45,380 nucleotides of DNA, taken from Endotrypanum monterogeii (lineage: Eukaryota > Euglenozoa > Kinetoplastea > Trypanosomatida > Trypanosomatidae). The position numbers and the translations under genes were made by a program. The notes beneath the pieces are model-generated. The model worked only from the letters and a program-made list of their open reading frames with translations. It was not told where the DNA came from and made no database searches. The stretch spans positions 83,334-128,713 of the forward strand of contig CM007331.1 in the NCBI GenBank assembly GCA_000333855.2, in the 5' to 3' direction. Below are positions 30,461 to 39,401 of this stretch, one piece after another (the first letter of the stretch is position 1; each line of letters opens with the position of its first letter).

Positions 30461-31876
30461 ATGGGCTACGAGCAGAAACACAACAAGAGGTCGCGGCGCA
30501 TGGCTGCAGCCCGGCGGAGAAAAAACGCTATGGCGTTGGCTGCACCTATTGGTGACGGTGACATTCTTGACCGCGCCGCTGTAGAACACTGCACGGAGGA
30601 TGCACCTCCGACACCATCGGCTGGCGGTGTGTCTGTGTCCTGCGCATCTGTGAGAAGTGCTAGAAACGGCGACGCCACAGCACCTGAATCATTTCCTGTC
30701 GCGCATAAAGAAACGGCAGAAGAGTACAAGACAAAGCGAGGCAAAACACAGCAGTCACCATCAGGTATTTCCGTTGACCAGCGCGGCCGAGACACCCCGA
30801 ACCCCGTGTGCTCTGCCCCACACACAGCTGATCATTGGACGAGCTTGAGTGTCAACCGCAGCGCCTCCAAGCTTCCGCTCTTGTTGGCAGCAACTCACCT
30901 GCGAAGCACCCATGGCAGCAGTACCCGTAGCCCACAATGGGTTGCAGAAGAGGGCAGCGTGGGTCATTCTATTGCATATCTTCTTTCAGACGAGTGGATT
31001 GGCGGCCATACCGTGACAATCTGGGGGGTACTTTCCTTGAGCACCGGAGACTGTGCACAAGTGGTACACTGGCAGCACAGCCCCGACGTGCCGGCATCGG
31101 CTCTTACCGCAGACGATCAACAGCCACCTTCGATTTCCCAAACCGCGCACACGACGAGGGAGATCCTCATGCACATTAATGCTGCCGGGCTCTGCTTCAT
31201 GCTCGCACCCTCCTCGCTGGTGTCTGTCGAAGAGAATGGGGCGGCAGGAATTATGACCCCAGCCGCGGCGGCGGCGGGCTCAGACGCGGCGTCGTCGGGC
31301 CCAGCCGCGGCGTCGTCGGGCTCAGACGTCTATTGGCTGATCCCCTCTGTAATGAAGGAAACATTTGTCGCTCTTCTCCAAGCCCGGGAATGGCTGCGTG
31401 CGGCCCCACGCAACCATCCAGCTTCGCAGGGCACCGTCTGCAGCCTGGAGTGCGACGCGTGGTGCCTTGAACCCCACCCAACGCGCTGGGTAGATGCTTC
31501 ACCGCCCTTGAAGCCACCCCTGCGTGTCACCGAGACGTGTGCGCAACAGAAGCCGTCCTCCGGGGCGAAGCGCACAGCGATCGAGACGACACGGCAGCGC
31601 AGTCGGCTCTCTTCATCCAAGCAGCTGCGAACTGCAGAGAGCGTCACAGGCACCAAACTCGCGACTGAGGGAGTGATGCCCGCCTCGCTCCATCCATGGA
31701 AAATACCGTATCTGGCTGCAGTAAAAGATTCTCAAACAAATTGCACTGCTGCCCCCGCGCCGCACCCTCCGTCGGCCACGGCGCCAGTGGCGGCTGTCAC
31801 CACTCTAACCCTCTTGATCGCCAACTGCATTGCCCCATACCCCGCTGACAGCGATGCGTGTAGCACGAGTACATAG
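30461..31876 (+). CDS. Hypothetical protein, 471 aa
   Basis: No family is recognised. The frame is open upstream through a TTG and an ATG at 30374, but both acceptor candidates lie after 30374, so the ATG at 30461 is preferred. The N-terminus is strongly basic (KHNKRSRRM then ARRRKN), resembling a nuclear or nucleolar signal. A middle region (about residues 165-310) with phrases such as SIAYLLSDEWIGGHTVTIWGVLSLSTG and EILMHINAAGLCFMLAPSSL could be a small folded domain. It is interrupted by an Ala/Ser/Gly stretch encoded by three 21-bp tandem repeats. The C-terminal half is Pro/Ala/Thr-rich. Length, frame openness and GC-rich wobble positions support a real gene. Confidence 0.65.
   Translation: MGYEQKHNKRSRRMAAARRRKNAMALAAPIGDGDILDRAAVEHCTEDAPPTPSAGGVSVSCASVRSARNGDATAPESFPVAHKETAEEYKTKRGKTQQSPSGISVDQRGRDTPNPVCSAPHTADHWTSLSVNRSASKLPLLLAATHLRSTHGSSTRSPQWVAEEGSVGHSIAYLLSDEWIGGHTVTIWGVLSLSTGDCAQVVHWQHSPDVPASALTADDQQPPSISQTAHTTREILMHINAAGLCFMLAPSSLVSVEENGAAGIMTPAAAAAGSDAASSGPAAASSGSDVYWLIPSVMKETFVALLQAREWLRAAPRNHPASQGTVCSLECDAWCLEPHPTRWVDASPPLKPPLRVTETCAQQKPSSGAKRTAIETTRQRSRLSSSKQLRTAESVTGTKLATEGVMPASLHPWKIPYLAAVKDSQTNCTAAPAPHPPSATAPVAAVTTLTLLIANCIAPYPADSDACSTST
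31265..31327 (+). repeat. Three 21-bp tandem repeats inside a coding region
   Basis: Three consecutive in-frame units, each beginning GCGGCG and ending CAGAC or CAGCC, encode Ala-Ala-Ser/Ala-Ser/Ala-Gly-Ser/Pro-Asp/Ala. They differ at a few bases. Confidence 0.9.
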
Positions 31877-31931
31877 CGTGTATCGTCCACCGTACCTAAG
31901 GGAGAAAACTCTTGGACAGATGTACTCTGTC

Positions 31932-31935
<4 letters not shown>

Positions 31936-31961
<26 letters not shown>
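31936..31961. repeat. (GT)n microsatellite
   Basis: An uninterrupted GT dinucleotide run 60 bp after the preceding stop codon. Confidence 0.9.
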
Positions 31962-31962
<1 letters not shown>

Positions 31963-32459
31963 TCATCACCCTGTTGTGATGTAACGATAGGAGCGTACCT
32001 GAGGAGTATACAGAATGATAGGTACACTGCACCGAAAAAAATTCTCTCCAGGCGTACAGTTGTCTCTCTGCGTGCTTCCTTGGCTCCCCTCTCGAGTCTG
32101 ATATTTTCCCAGTTCATCTAGGCCTCTGCTGCTCTGCTTGTGTAGTTCACCTGCTGACAGGCCTCATCACTACTCCAAATGAGTGCCTCGAGTATCGAAC
32201 AATAGCAATAATATGAATACTGCGGAAGTGGTGTCGACACAGTGCAGACCCTTCCCCACGCTCCCAATCCACTGGTCCACGCATAGATCACGTGTTCCTC
32301 CTCCTGCCTGGAAGCCCCCCCCCCTAATGGTTTGCGTGGCAATCATCTGCTCCCATGAATCATCCCGGTGTCGGGGGAGATCACCCCATGTGGAAAAAAA
32401 AAAATATATATATATATTTATTTTTATTTTATTTAGTTGTTGTCGTTGTACGTAAGAAG

Positions 32460-32670
32460 TAAAGAACGAAAGTAAGTAACGTAGACGTACCTACTACGTA
32501 CGTTCGTACGTACGTCGTACNNNNNNNNNNNNNNNNNNNNTACGTACGTACGTACGTACGTACGTACGTACGTACGTACGTACGTACGTACGTACGTACG
32601 TACGTACGGTACGTACGTAACGTAACTAACTAATAATAATAATAATATATATATATTATATTTTTTTTTC
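32460..32670. repeat. Compound tetranucleotide microsatellite (TACG)n with a 20-base gap
   Basis: Imperfect GTAA/GTAC units lead into the gap (Ns at 32521-32540). After it come 17 perfect TACG units (32541-32608), then TAAC, TAA, TA and T runs. TACG repeats are self-complementary. The gap size may be arbitrary. Confidence 0.9.
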
Positions 32671-32821
32671 TATTGGTCTGGCTGTCGAAAGAAGAAAGCA
32701 AAATGCGATGCCCAACTTCTGTATGCCTCGTACTGATCACTCAACCTTTTCCCTCGCCCGTGTACCTTTGTTGCGAATATTTTTTTTGCACACGTACGGT
32801 ACTTCTCCATACAACACACTA

Positions 32822-32844
32822 TCTCTCGTCCCACTCTACCACAG
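32822..32844 (+). promoter_or_regulatory. Predicted spliced-leader acceptor
   Basis: A C/T-rich tract ends in CCACAG with AG at 32843-32844. It lies 123 nt before the ATG at 32968. Confidence 0.5.
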
Positions 32845-32967
32845 TCACAATCACCGTTACACCAACAAAAGCCATCCCTTGCCTTCGCCTTCCCCTTCCC
32901 CCCTCCTCGTCCTCTCCACGCTTCTCCCTCCCCCGTCCAACGACTGACGCACCTCCTCCGAGCAACC

Positions 32968-33729
32968 ATGACAACAGCCTTCAAGATTCCCGAGAAACGC
33001 GAGGAGCTCGTCTACACGGCGAAGATCGCTGAGCAGTGCGAACGCCACGATGAGATCCTCTTCTGCATGAAGCGCGTTGTCAAAATGAATCCGAAGCTGT
33101 CCAGTGAGGAGCGCAACCTGCTCTCGGCCGCCTACAAGTACATCATCAGTGCCCGTCGCGCGTGCTGGCGCAGCATGAGCTCCATGGCCCATAAGGAAGA
33201 CAGCCACAAGGCCAAGACTGCAAGCCTGTTCAGCGGATTCCAGCTGCAGGTGGAGAAGGAACTTGCAGAGATATGCTCAGACATTCTCGAGCTCCTCGAT
33301 AAGTACCTCATCCCCGCGGCGGATACGGACGAAAGCAAAGTTTATTACTACAAACTCAAGGGCGACTACCACCGCTACTTCGCTGAGGTGGAGTCTGGGT
33401 CAGAGACACAGAAAAACCTTGCGCTGGAGGCATATAAAAAGGCATCCGAGTTCATGGTGTCGCTGAAGCCGACATCGCCGATCCGCCTCGGCCTCGCCCT
33501 CAACTTCTCCGTCTTCTACTACGAGATTTTGCGCAGCCCCGACAGGGGATGCCAACTCGCGCGTCAGGCCTTCGAGGAGGCCCTGAGCGATCCTGAGGTA
33601 CTGGATGAGGAGCAGCACAAGGAGTCGGCGCTGATCATGCAATTGCTGCGCGATAACCTTGCTCTTTGGACCGAGGATTCTCGACCGGAGGGCCAGGATG
33701 ATGGCACAGCCATGGAAGAGCTCGAGTAA
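32968..33729 (+). CDS. 14-3-3 protein, 253 aa
   Basis: 14-3-3 proteins are dimeric cytosolic adaptors that bind phospho-Ser/Thr motifs in client proteins. Length and sequence are typical. Signature stretches are RNLLSAAYKYIISARRACWR at 49-68 and YKLKGDYHRYFAEV at 128-141. Near the C-terminus lie PIRLGLALNFSVFYYEIL and LIMQLLRDNLALW. The phosphopeptide-binding residues are present: Lys57, Arg64, Arg136 and Tyr137 correspond to mammalian zeta Lys49, Arg56, Arg127 and Tyr128, with Asn179 and Asn230 also kept. The acidic tail (GQDDGTAMEELE) is usual for the family. Trypanosomatids generally encode two isoforms; which one this is was not determined. A perfect palindrome begins 16 nt after the stop codon. 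Confidence 0.97.
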   Translation: MTTAFKIPEKREELVYTAKIAEQCERHDEILFCMKRVVKMNPKLSSEERNLLSAAYKYIISARRACWRSMSSMAHKEDSHKAKTASLFSGFQLQVEKELAEICSDILELLDKYLIPAADTDESKVYYYKLKGDYHRYFAEVESGSETQKNLALEAYKKASEFMVSLKPTSPIRLGLALNFSVFYYEILRSPDRGCQLARQAFEEALSDPEVLDEEQHKESALIMQLLRDNLALWTEDSRPEGQDDGTAMEELE

Positions 33730-33744
33730 GAGCAAGACCATCAG

Positions 33745-33780
33745 CACATGAATATATATATATATATATATATTCATGTG
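33745..33780. repeat. 36-bp perfect palindrome in the 14-3-3 3' flank
   Basis: An AT dinucleotide core is capped by CACATGA on the left and TCATGTG on the right, so the whole 36 bp equals its own reverse complement. It could form a stable hairpin in the mRNA tail. Confidence 0.95.
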
Positions 33781-34639
33781 TGTGTGCAGTACACGGACGC
33801 ATGGAAGGCGCAGTAAAAGAGTGGGAAGGGACTGGAAATGTTATGCATAGAGCGACAACGAATACGAGGAGAGAATCGAGCGGGTGAGAAGAAACCAGAA
33901 ACAACGGCGCACTTACAACATGCGCGCATCTGCAGAGTAAGGTCCTTCGCCCTCTTCTGGAGCGCCCCCATACGCTCACTTGGTCTGTCGCAGAGCCTTC
34001 CAGCCGCCCCTGTCGCCCCCTTATACCCTCTTTCAGCCCGTAGACTTTCTCAGCTTTCATTAGCCCCACGAAGGCCTTGTAGTTACACATTATGTGGGAT
34101 GCTATTCTTATTCGCCCTTGAGAGGTGAGGCAGAGCGCCGCGCAGCTTGGGGGATCGCCTCACCTCATCCCCCATGAACAGTAACAACAACAATAGCAAC
34201 AGCAAAAAAAAAAAAAAATGAGAGAAAAAAAAATGAGAGAAAAAGAAAAGAGGACGAGAGCAAGAAGGGGGAGAGGGCGAAGCACCTTGGGTGCTTCCAG
34301 AATATCTATTCATCTATTCTCTCCACACACACACACAACAACAAACCACCCACAGCAGGAACCACCCCCCTCCCTTTTTTTTCCCCCTTCCTTCATGGTA
34401 TGTACATGGCGCCAATACGGACATTATTGTCCCCACCCCTCACCCTTTCTCGCTCTCTTCATATATATATATATATACATATAGAGAGAGATTTGCTTTA
34501 ACGAACTCCTACAATTGCTCATGTTACTTCTTTCTTTCTCTTTTTTTTTTCCTTCGGTGTCAAGTTGTTGTTTGTTGGATATCGTTCGTATCTCGTGATG
34601 GGTTTTTTTTTCTCGCCCCACCCATGTTTCTTCTGCCTT

Positions 34640-34668
34640 GTGGTGGTGGTGGTGGGGGGGGGGGGGAA
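34640..34668. repeat. GGT triplets followed by a G-run
   Basis: Several GGT triplets lead into about 12 consecutive G residues, a sequence able to form a G-quadruplex in principle. Confidence 0.8.
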
Positions 34669-34865
34669 TGAGGAGTGTCAGTGCCTCGGTGCTTTGTCTG
34701 CACATGTGAAAACCCTTCATCCCCCATCCCCTCGACACGCCCCTCCCCCTCCCCCTCCCTTTTTTTTTTTTCATGTTACCAATTGGGAGCTTTGCACACA
34801 CGAGTACAAGACAAAGAGTTGTGAACGGAGGAATTTGTTTTGGAAAAAGAAAGGCTTTTTTTTTT

Positions 34866-34944
34866 GTTGTTGTTGTTGTTGGTGTGGCTGTTCCTGTATA
34901 CATCTGTCTGTGTGTGTGTGTGTCTGTGTGTGTGTGTGTATGTG
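34866..34944. repeat. TTG and GT microsatellites
   Basis: TTG triplets and then two interrupted GT dinucleotide runs separated by about 25 bp. Confidence 0.8.
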
Positions 34945-35606
34945 TGTCTACTGTCTGTCTCGCTTTCTAGAAACAGTGGGAGATATGTTGACTCCACTGC
35001 GCAATGCTTCCATGGATTTGATTCGCGGTTCCATCAGCGATCCCCTGCCACTGAACACTTGTTGAAGACAAGGAAGGGGGGGGGGCGACCTTCCCCCCTC
35101 CTACTTACCAGTTTGCCCACCCATTTTTCGTTTTGCCTTCCACCACCCCAAATTTCCTCTGACATCACCCAGCAGCAACTACGACTGCTACTTGTGTGTG
35201 ATCATTCCGTGGATGCTCAGCTGACTCCTGCGTGTGAGAACTCCTGTATGCGTCTCTCTCTCTAATGTGAAGATGGAGTGCATCATCCCTTGCCCCAGCG
35301 CACTGCACCCTAACCTCTAACTAACACACCCCCCCCCGTTACCCTACCGCTCTGCTTATGCCAAGTGGACCTCCAATGTGCCCACTGCGTCACACACATC
35401 CGGCACTCTCGCTGAACCCGCTCTTCCATCCAGTGCACACCCCTCACCCGACCCCCCACCCACACACTCTCTGAGGAGACCCTAGACGCGCGCCTCTGCG
35501 CCCCCTCTGCTCACATATCCATATATATTTCACACTGTCTGAATCGCCGAACCGCAGCTCGACCGCCCTCGAGTGTGGGGCCGTGAGCGTCCCCGCGGCG
35601 GATGAG

Positions 35607-36731
35607 ATGGTGGCACTTCCCGCGTTTAAGTTTGTCTTTCTGGCCATTCGCCAGGTGACGCGTCCTGTCGCAAAACAGATCGTATCACGCGCCAACACAA
35701 AGCACGGTGTGACATACTGTGTGTGCATTGGACTGGGCCGTGTCTCCCTCGGCCTCTCCGGTGTCATATCCGAGTGGACACGGGCCGAGGAACAGAAGCA
35801 AAGGGAGGCGAAGCTCAAATTAAAAGAGAGCAGCACTGCAGACGCAGAGGCAACGCCGACTTCTACATCGCGTATAGCACAAAATGCAGCAGAAGCGGCC
35901 CTGAATGCGGCGGCCAAGTCGTCGACGACTGCACGAGGCAGTGAGGCAACGACCACAGCGAGCTCCTCTGAAAGCCCAGCTGCTACACCAGCGACAGTCA
36001 CACCTCGCTCACGATCACTGCTGCAGTGTGTCGTCTACGGCCCACTGCCCAAAGGTGAGGTGAAAGACACGTACGACAGCACCGTCTTTCTCGATCCATC
36101 GCGCACCGTCGGCGAGGCGGCCCGGGTGTTTATTCGCTACCCGACTCGCAGCACCTGGGATGTATTCCGCCAAACATTCCTCGGCCCCTTCCCCGAGGAT
36201 CGACTCGTCGCAGCGGGCGCTGACCTACTTATCGAGCTAGTCGCGTACACGGTACTCTGCACCCTACTCATCGTGGAACTTCTTCAGCAATCGAGGGTAT
36301 CGGCAGCAAAGGAAGCTCATCTACAGGCGCGCCTGGAGTCTATCGAGTCGAAGGTGAATGAGTTGGTTGAGCAAAACAATAAGGCGGCCTCTTCGACGCC
36401 GGTGCAGGAACTGCGACGAGTCGAGGAGCTGCACATTAAGGGACGGCTCAGCACCCTTTGGAGCGCCGTGGCGCACAGCGTCGGCTACGCGGGTGATGAA
36501 CCCATCAGAGGCGTGCGGGTGGACGATCTCGTCGACGAAGGAAGTGAGCCACTGATAAAACGTGGGAAAGCGCTCGTACCGCAGCGCAAGAACGGTTCCA
36601 GCGTGGCGTGTGCCCCACCCCCCGACCCCGCGGTGAAGGTAAGCAAACATGACGAGAGCATCCACCTACAGGAAGAAATGAATAGACTCTTGTATGACGC
36701 CCTCCGGGTGGAGAGGAGGCAGGAGAAGTAG
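35607..36731 (+). CDS. OPA3-like mitochondrial protein, 374 aa
   Basis: OPA3 is a small mitochondrial membrane protein of unclear biochemical role; human mutations cause optic atrophy with 3-methylglutaconic aciduria. The frame opens with a GTG at 35583, but the ATG at 35607 starts the family-like N-terminus: ALPAFKFVFLAIRQVTRPVAKQIV resembles the PLxKLxxLxIRQxSKPxA opening of OPA3. The second conserved part, AAGADLLIELVAYTVLCTLLIVELLQQSR at about 203-230, matches the ELGAxLLGExFIF membrane-proximal segment. A charged coiled coil follows, as in the family. Between these parts lies an insertion of more than 100 residues, Ala/Ser/Thr-rich, making the protein about twice the usual length. The C-terminal extension of about 110 residues is unassigned. 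A mitochondrial location is inferred from the family. Confidence 0.75.
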   Translation: MVALPAFKFVFLAIRQVTRPVAKQIVSRANTKHGVTYCVCIGLGRVSLGLSGVISEWTRAEEQKQREAKLKLKESSTADAEATPTSTSRIAQNAAEAALNAAAKSSTTARGSEATTTASSSESPAATPATVTPRSRSLLQCVVYGPLPKGEVKDTYDSTVFLDPSRTVGEAARVFIRYPTRSTWDVFRQTFLGPFPEDRLVAAGADLLIELVAYTVLCTLLIVELLQQSRVSAAKEAHLQARLESIESKVNELVEQNNKAASSTPVQELRRVEELHIKGRLSTLWSAVAHSVGYAGDEPIRGVRVDDLVDEGSEPLIKRGKALVPQRKNGSSVACAPPPDPAVKVSKHDESIHLQEEMNRLLYDALRVERRQEK

Positions 36732-37172
36732 AGGCGGGCTGCTCCGAGCAGAAGAGGAAGGGGAAGGGGAAGGGGGTGCACTGCTCTTCTCACTTACGAG
36801 CCTGTGGATCCAAAAGCGCTAGAAATCCCCTTCCCCTCGCGCCACCCACGCGATCCCGCCCTCATCCTTTCCCCCTTTTTTTTATCAACTTGCATACCTG
36901 ATAGCTTCCCTTTGAACCGTATCATCTTCTCTCAGCGACCATGTTCAGGTCACGCCCTATTGCGTGTGACATCTCCCCTCCCCCCATCACTCGTCATCTG
37001 CGTGTGAAGGAGAAGCGAAGCGCTCCGCCGTTTCATGTTCTCCTTTGTGTGTGTGCGTGTGTTTGGGGGGGAGAGAGAGCTGCGTCTTTGTCGCCCGATA
37101 GGTAAAAAAAAAAAAAATTAAAGGCACGAACCACCCTAATACGCCACTCACATACACAATGCAGAACCTCTT
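36732..37172. other. Intergenic spacer
   Basis: It contains a GGGGAA-rich purine run just after the stop codon, C/T-rich tracts, and a 14-base A run near 37104. No gene is seen. Confidence 0.7.
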
Positions 37173-37216
37173 CACTGCCCCTCCCCCTTCTCCTCCTCCT
37201 GCCTTTCCCCCACCAG
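37173..37216 (+). promoter_or_regulatory. Predicted spliced-leader acceptor
   Basis: A dense C/T tract ends in CACCAG with AG at 37215-37216. Read in frame from the ATG at 37159, it would encode a proline-rich peptide. It therefore argues that translation starts at 37249. Confidence 0.6.
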
Positions 37217-37248
37217 CCGACGTACATACAGTCCCTCGGTTTGTATTC

Positions 37249-39183
37249 ATGGAAACCAACCTCAACATTGCGGAAGAAGGCCCGTCGCCGCCGGCCCAAC
37301 TGGAGCAAGGCACCACCACTGCCATGTCAGGGGAGGACACGCACGCCCTTGAAGCAAAGGTGGCCAAATGGAAAGAGGCAGTCACTGTGCAGCTCAACAG
37401 CGCAGCCCAAAAAAATAAGAAACTCCGGGAAGAGGTGATTCTGCTTCGAAAAGAGAAAGACAATGCGCTCGGCGAACTGCGGATACAACTGGCGGAGGAA
37501 TTTCAGGAGCGCACCGCCATGCTTCGGGACGAGCTGACGGCGATGAAGCAGCAGACTGCTTCGATGCAAGAAGAAAAAAAAAAGATGGCAGCTGCACACG
37601 AGGCGGCGCTGCAGTCGATGCAAACGAAACAACGCGAAGTGATTACACTAGAAATTGAACGCGAGTACAAGCGTCGAGAGGAGCAGTGGGAGAAGGAGAG
37701 GATGCATTTGCAGGCGCAGACCACATCAAAAGAGAATGAGAGGGCTCAAGCAGAGCAAGAGCGTGACGCCCTGAGGCTTAGACTGAACAAACTTGGCGCA
37801 CAATATGATGAGCTCGCGACACTTCTTCAGTCAGACAACGCTGCGGCACCGCCGACATGTGAGCTGGAGGGAAATAGTGGCGCGAGCACTGGAGCGCAAT
37901 CAAAAAACGGCTCTCCGACACTCGCTGTTGCCAGTGGTGCGGAAGGTGACAACAGCGACACACGTCATCGTACTGCCCTGGCGGCCACACACGCTACGCA
38001 AATGGAGATCATCAAAGCGGAGGCTCAAAACAAGGAGCAGCATACACAGTTTCTACTGGGCCTCGCGAAGCAGGAGCACGCAGTGGAGAAGGCACAGCTT
38101 CTTCAAGAACTGCAACTGCGTGAGAGAGAGCTGAAAGTTGCGCACACGCTGCTGAAGCAAGTGCAGATGGAGAGCAGTCAGTATATCGCACGCATATCGC
38201 GTGCGCAGACAGCGCAGCAGGAGCTCGAACAGCGATACGAAGCAAAGGTGTCAGCCCTCAACCAACAACTCGCGGAGCGCATCGCTGCCACGAAGGAAAC
38301 GACGGCGCTGAACAAGCGCCTGCACGAACAACTTCGCGCATCCCAAGAGCAAGTCGCTGCATTAGAGGAAGAATCAACGATGCGCGAAGAGGCGATTCAT
38401 TCGCTGATGCTTTCGGAGGACGACAAGCGTGTCGTGATGGACTTGCAGCAGGCAGTGCAGAGTGCCCACGATGAGGCGGAAAGATGGAGAATGCGATACT
38501 ACAGCAGCCTCCCTGGCCCCCCATCTCCCTCCTCAGCGACAGGAGCGGCTGCAGATCTATCCCCACAGCAGAAGCCGCCAGGAGTCGAAGCCGCACACGA
38601 ATCCCCCGATCGGTGTGCATCCGCAAACACTGCTGCTCGAACCCATAAAGCGTGGGGCGATCAACTCGCGGCCAAGGAATCAAATCTCGAGGCGAGGGAG
38701 GCAGATTTGGCCCGCAAAGCTGCACTTCTGGAAGCAGCAGAGGCGAAGCTCAACAAGATGCGGTGCACCATGGCCAGCCAGGCAGGTATGCTTCTACAAA
38801 ATCAGAGTAAGAGAGGCGGTTGTGTTAGCAGTGGCAATGGTGCCGGTAGTCTTCAGGGATGCCGGGAGGACGACAGCACCAGCGTTTTTATCGAAGACGG
38901 CTCAGAGAAAGGCCACAGCGACCGCAGCCTCATGGACACGTCATCGTTTTTTTCCGCAGTGGTATCATTCTTTCCGTCCTCTCTGCACAGCCGACTACAC
39001 ATGCTCGACTTACAGAGACGCCGTCTACATCTCCCAGGTGCGTCCCGCTCAGGTGCATGTGGTCTCACTGGCAGCGGTGACACCGGTGGTGCCCCTCGGT
39101 CGATGCGTCGCAGTGTGCTTGTTATCATAGTCGTGGCGCTCATGCTACTACTCATGCTCGTCAATATGAGCCCTCTCCTCTAG
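37249..39183 (+). CDS. Tail-anchored coiled-coil protein, golgin-like, 644 aa
   Basis: Long coiled coil with a single hydrophobic segment at the very C-terminus suggests a tail-anchored tether on a cytoplasmic membrane face; Golgi golgins have this layout. Heptad-rich helix runs over residues about 35-420, with a further helix at about 468-511. A Ser/Gly-rich linker follows, and a membrane segment (VLVIIVVALMLLLMLV) lies within the last 25 residues, leaving only a few residues beyond it. No family-specific motif was recognised, so the Golgi assignment is inference; ER, peroxisome or flagellar-base membranes are alternatives. The frame also opens at an ATG at 37159. The extra 30 residues would be translated from the polypyrimidine tract (PPPSPPPAFPPP), so the ATG at 37249, 32 nt after the predicted acceptor, is chosen. 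Confidence 0.8.
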   Translation: METNLNIAEEGPSPPAQLEQGTTTAMSGEDTHALEAKVAKWKEAVTVQLNSAAQKNKKLREEVILLRKEKDNALGELRIQLAEEFQERTAMLRDELTAMKQQTASMQEEKKKMAAAHEAALQSMQTKQREVITLEIEREYKRREEQWEKERMHLQAQTTSKENERAQAEQERDALRLRLNKLGAQYDELATLLQSDNAAAPPTCELEGNSGASTGAQSKNGSPTLAVASGAEGDNSDTRHRTALAATHATQMEIIKAEAQNKEQHTQFLLGLAKQEHAVEKAQLLQELQLRERELKVAHTLLKQVQMESSQYIARISRAQTAQQELEQRYEAKVSALNQQLAERIAATKETTALNKRLHEQLRASQEQVAALEEESTMREEAIHSLMLSEDDKRVVMDLQQAVQSAHDEAERWRMRYYSSLPGPPSPSSATGAAADLSPQQKPPGVEAAHESPDRCASANTAARTHKAWGDQLAAKESNLEAREADLARKAALLEAAEAKLNKMRCTMASQAGMLLQNQSKRGGCVSSGNGAGSLQGCREDDSTSVFIEDGSEKGHSDRSLMDTSSFFSAVVSFFPSSLHSRLHMLDLQRRRLHLPGASRSGACGLTGSGDTGGAPRSMRRSVLVIIVVALMLLLMLVNMSPLL

Positions 39184-39365
39184 GGAAGGTATCGAGCTCC
39201 ATCAAGCGGCGGTAATACGCGGCAAGTGAATCGGGAGTACGTACACGTCGCTGGGTGGCTTGACGCCCACGACTCGAAAAGAAGTCTCGATGGAATTTCT
39301 CTCGGCCTCCCCCCCCCCCCGACACATCGATGAGGAGCTGACGGGACTGTAAGCACTGTGATATC

Positions 39366-39401
<36 letters not shown>

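Larger units (their letters stand above)
31877..32821. other. Intergenic spacer with a compound microsatellite and gap
   Basis: It contains a GT run (31936-31961), poly-A followed by TA repeats (about 32394-32420), the TACG compound repeat with an N gap, and TAA/TA/T runs to about 32670. No gene is supported. Confidence 0.65.
33730..35606. other. Intergenic spacer
   Basis: It holds the 36-bp palindrome at 33745-33780, poly-A runs near 34205, an AT run (34459-34478), a GGT/G-run (34640-34668), TTG and GT microsatellites (34866-34940) and C-rich tracts. A 26-codon frame at 34985-35065 follows an acceptor-like tract but is too short to call. No larger gene is supported. Confidence 0.65.

Noticed and set aside
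35444..36001. 185-codon minus-strand frame
   Set aside because: It lies antisense to the OPA3-like gene, is Ala/Ser/Val-rich as expected for a shadow of GC-rich coding DNA, and has no domain.
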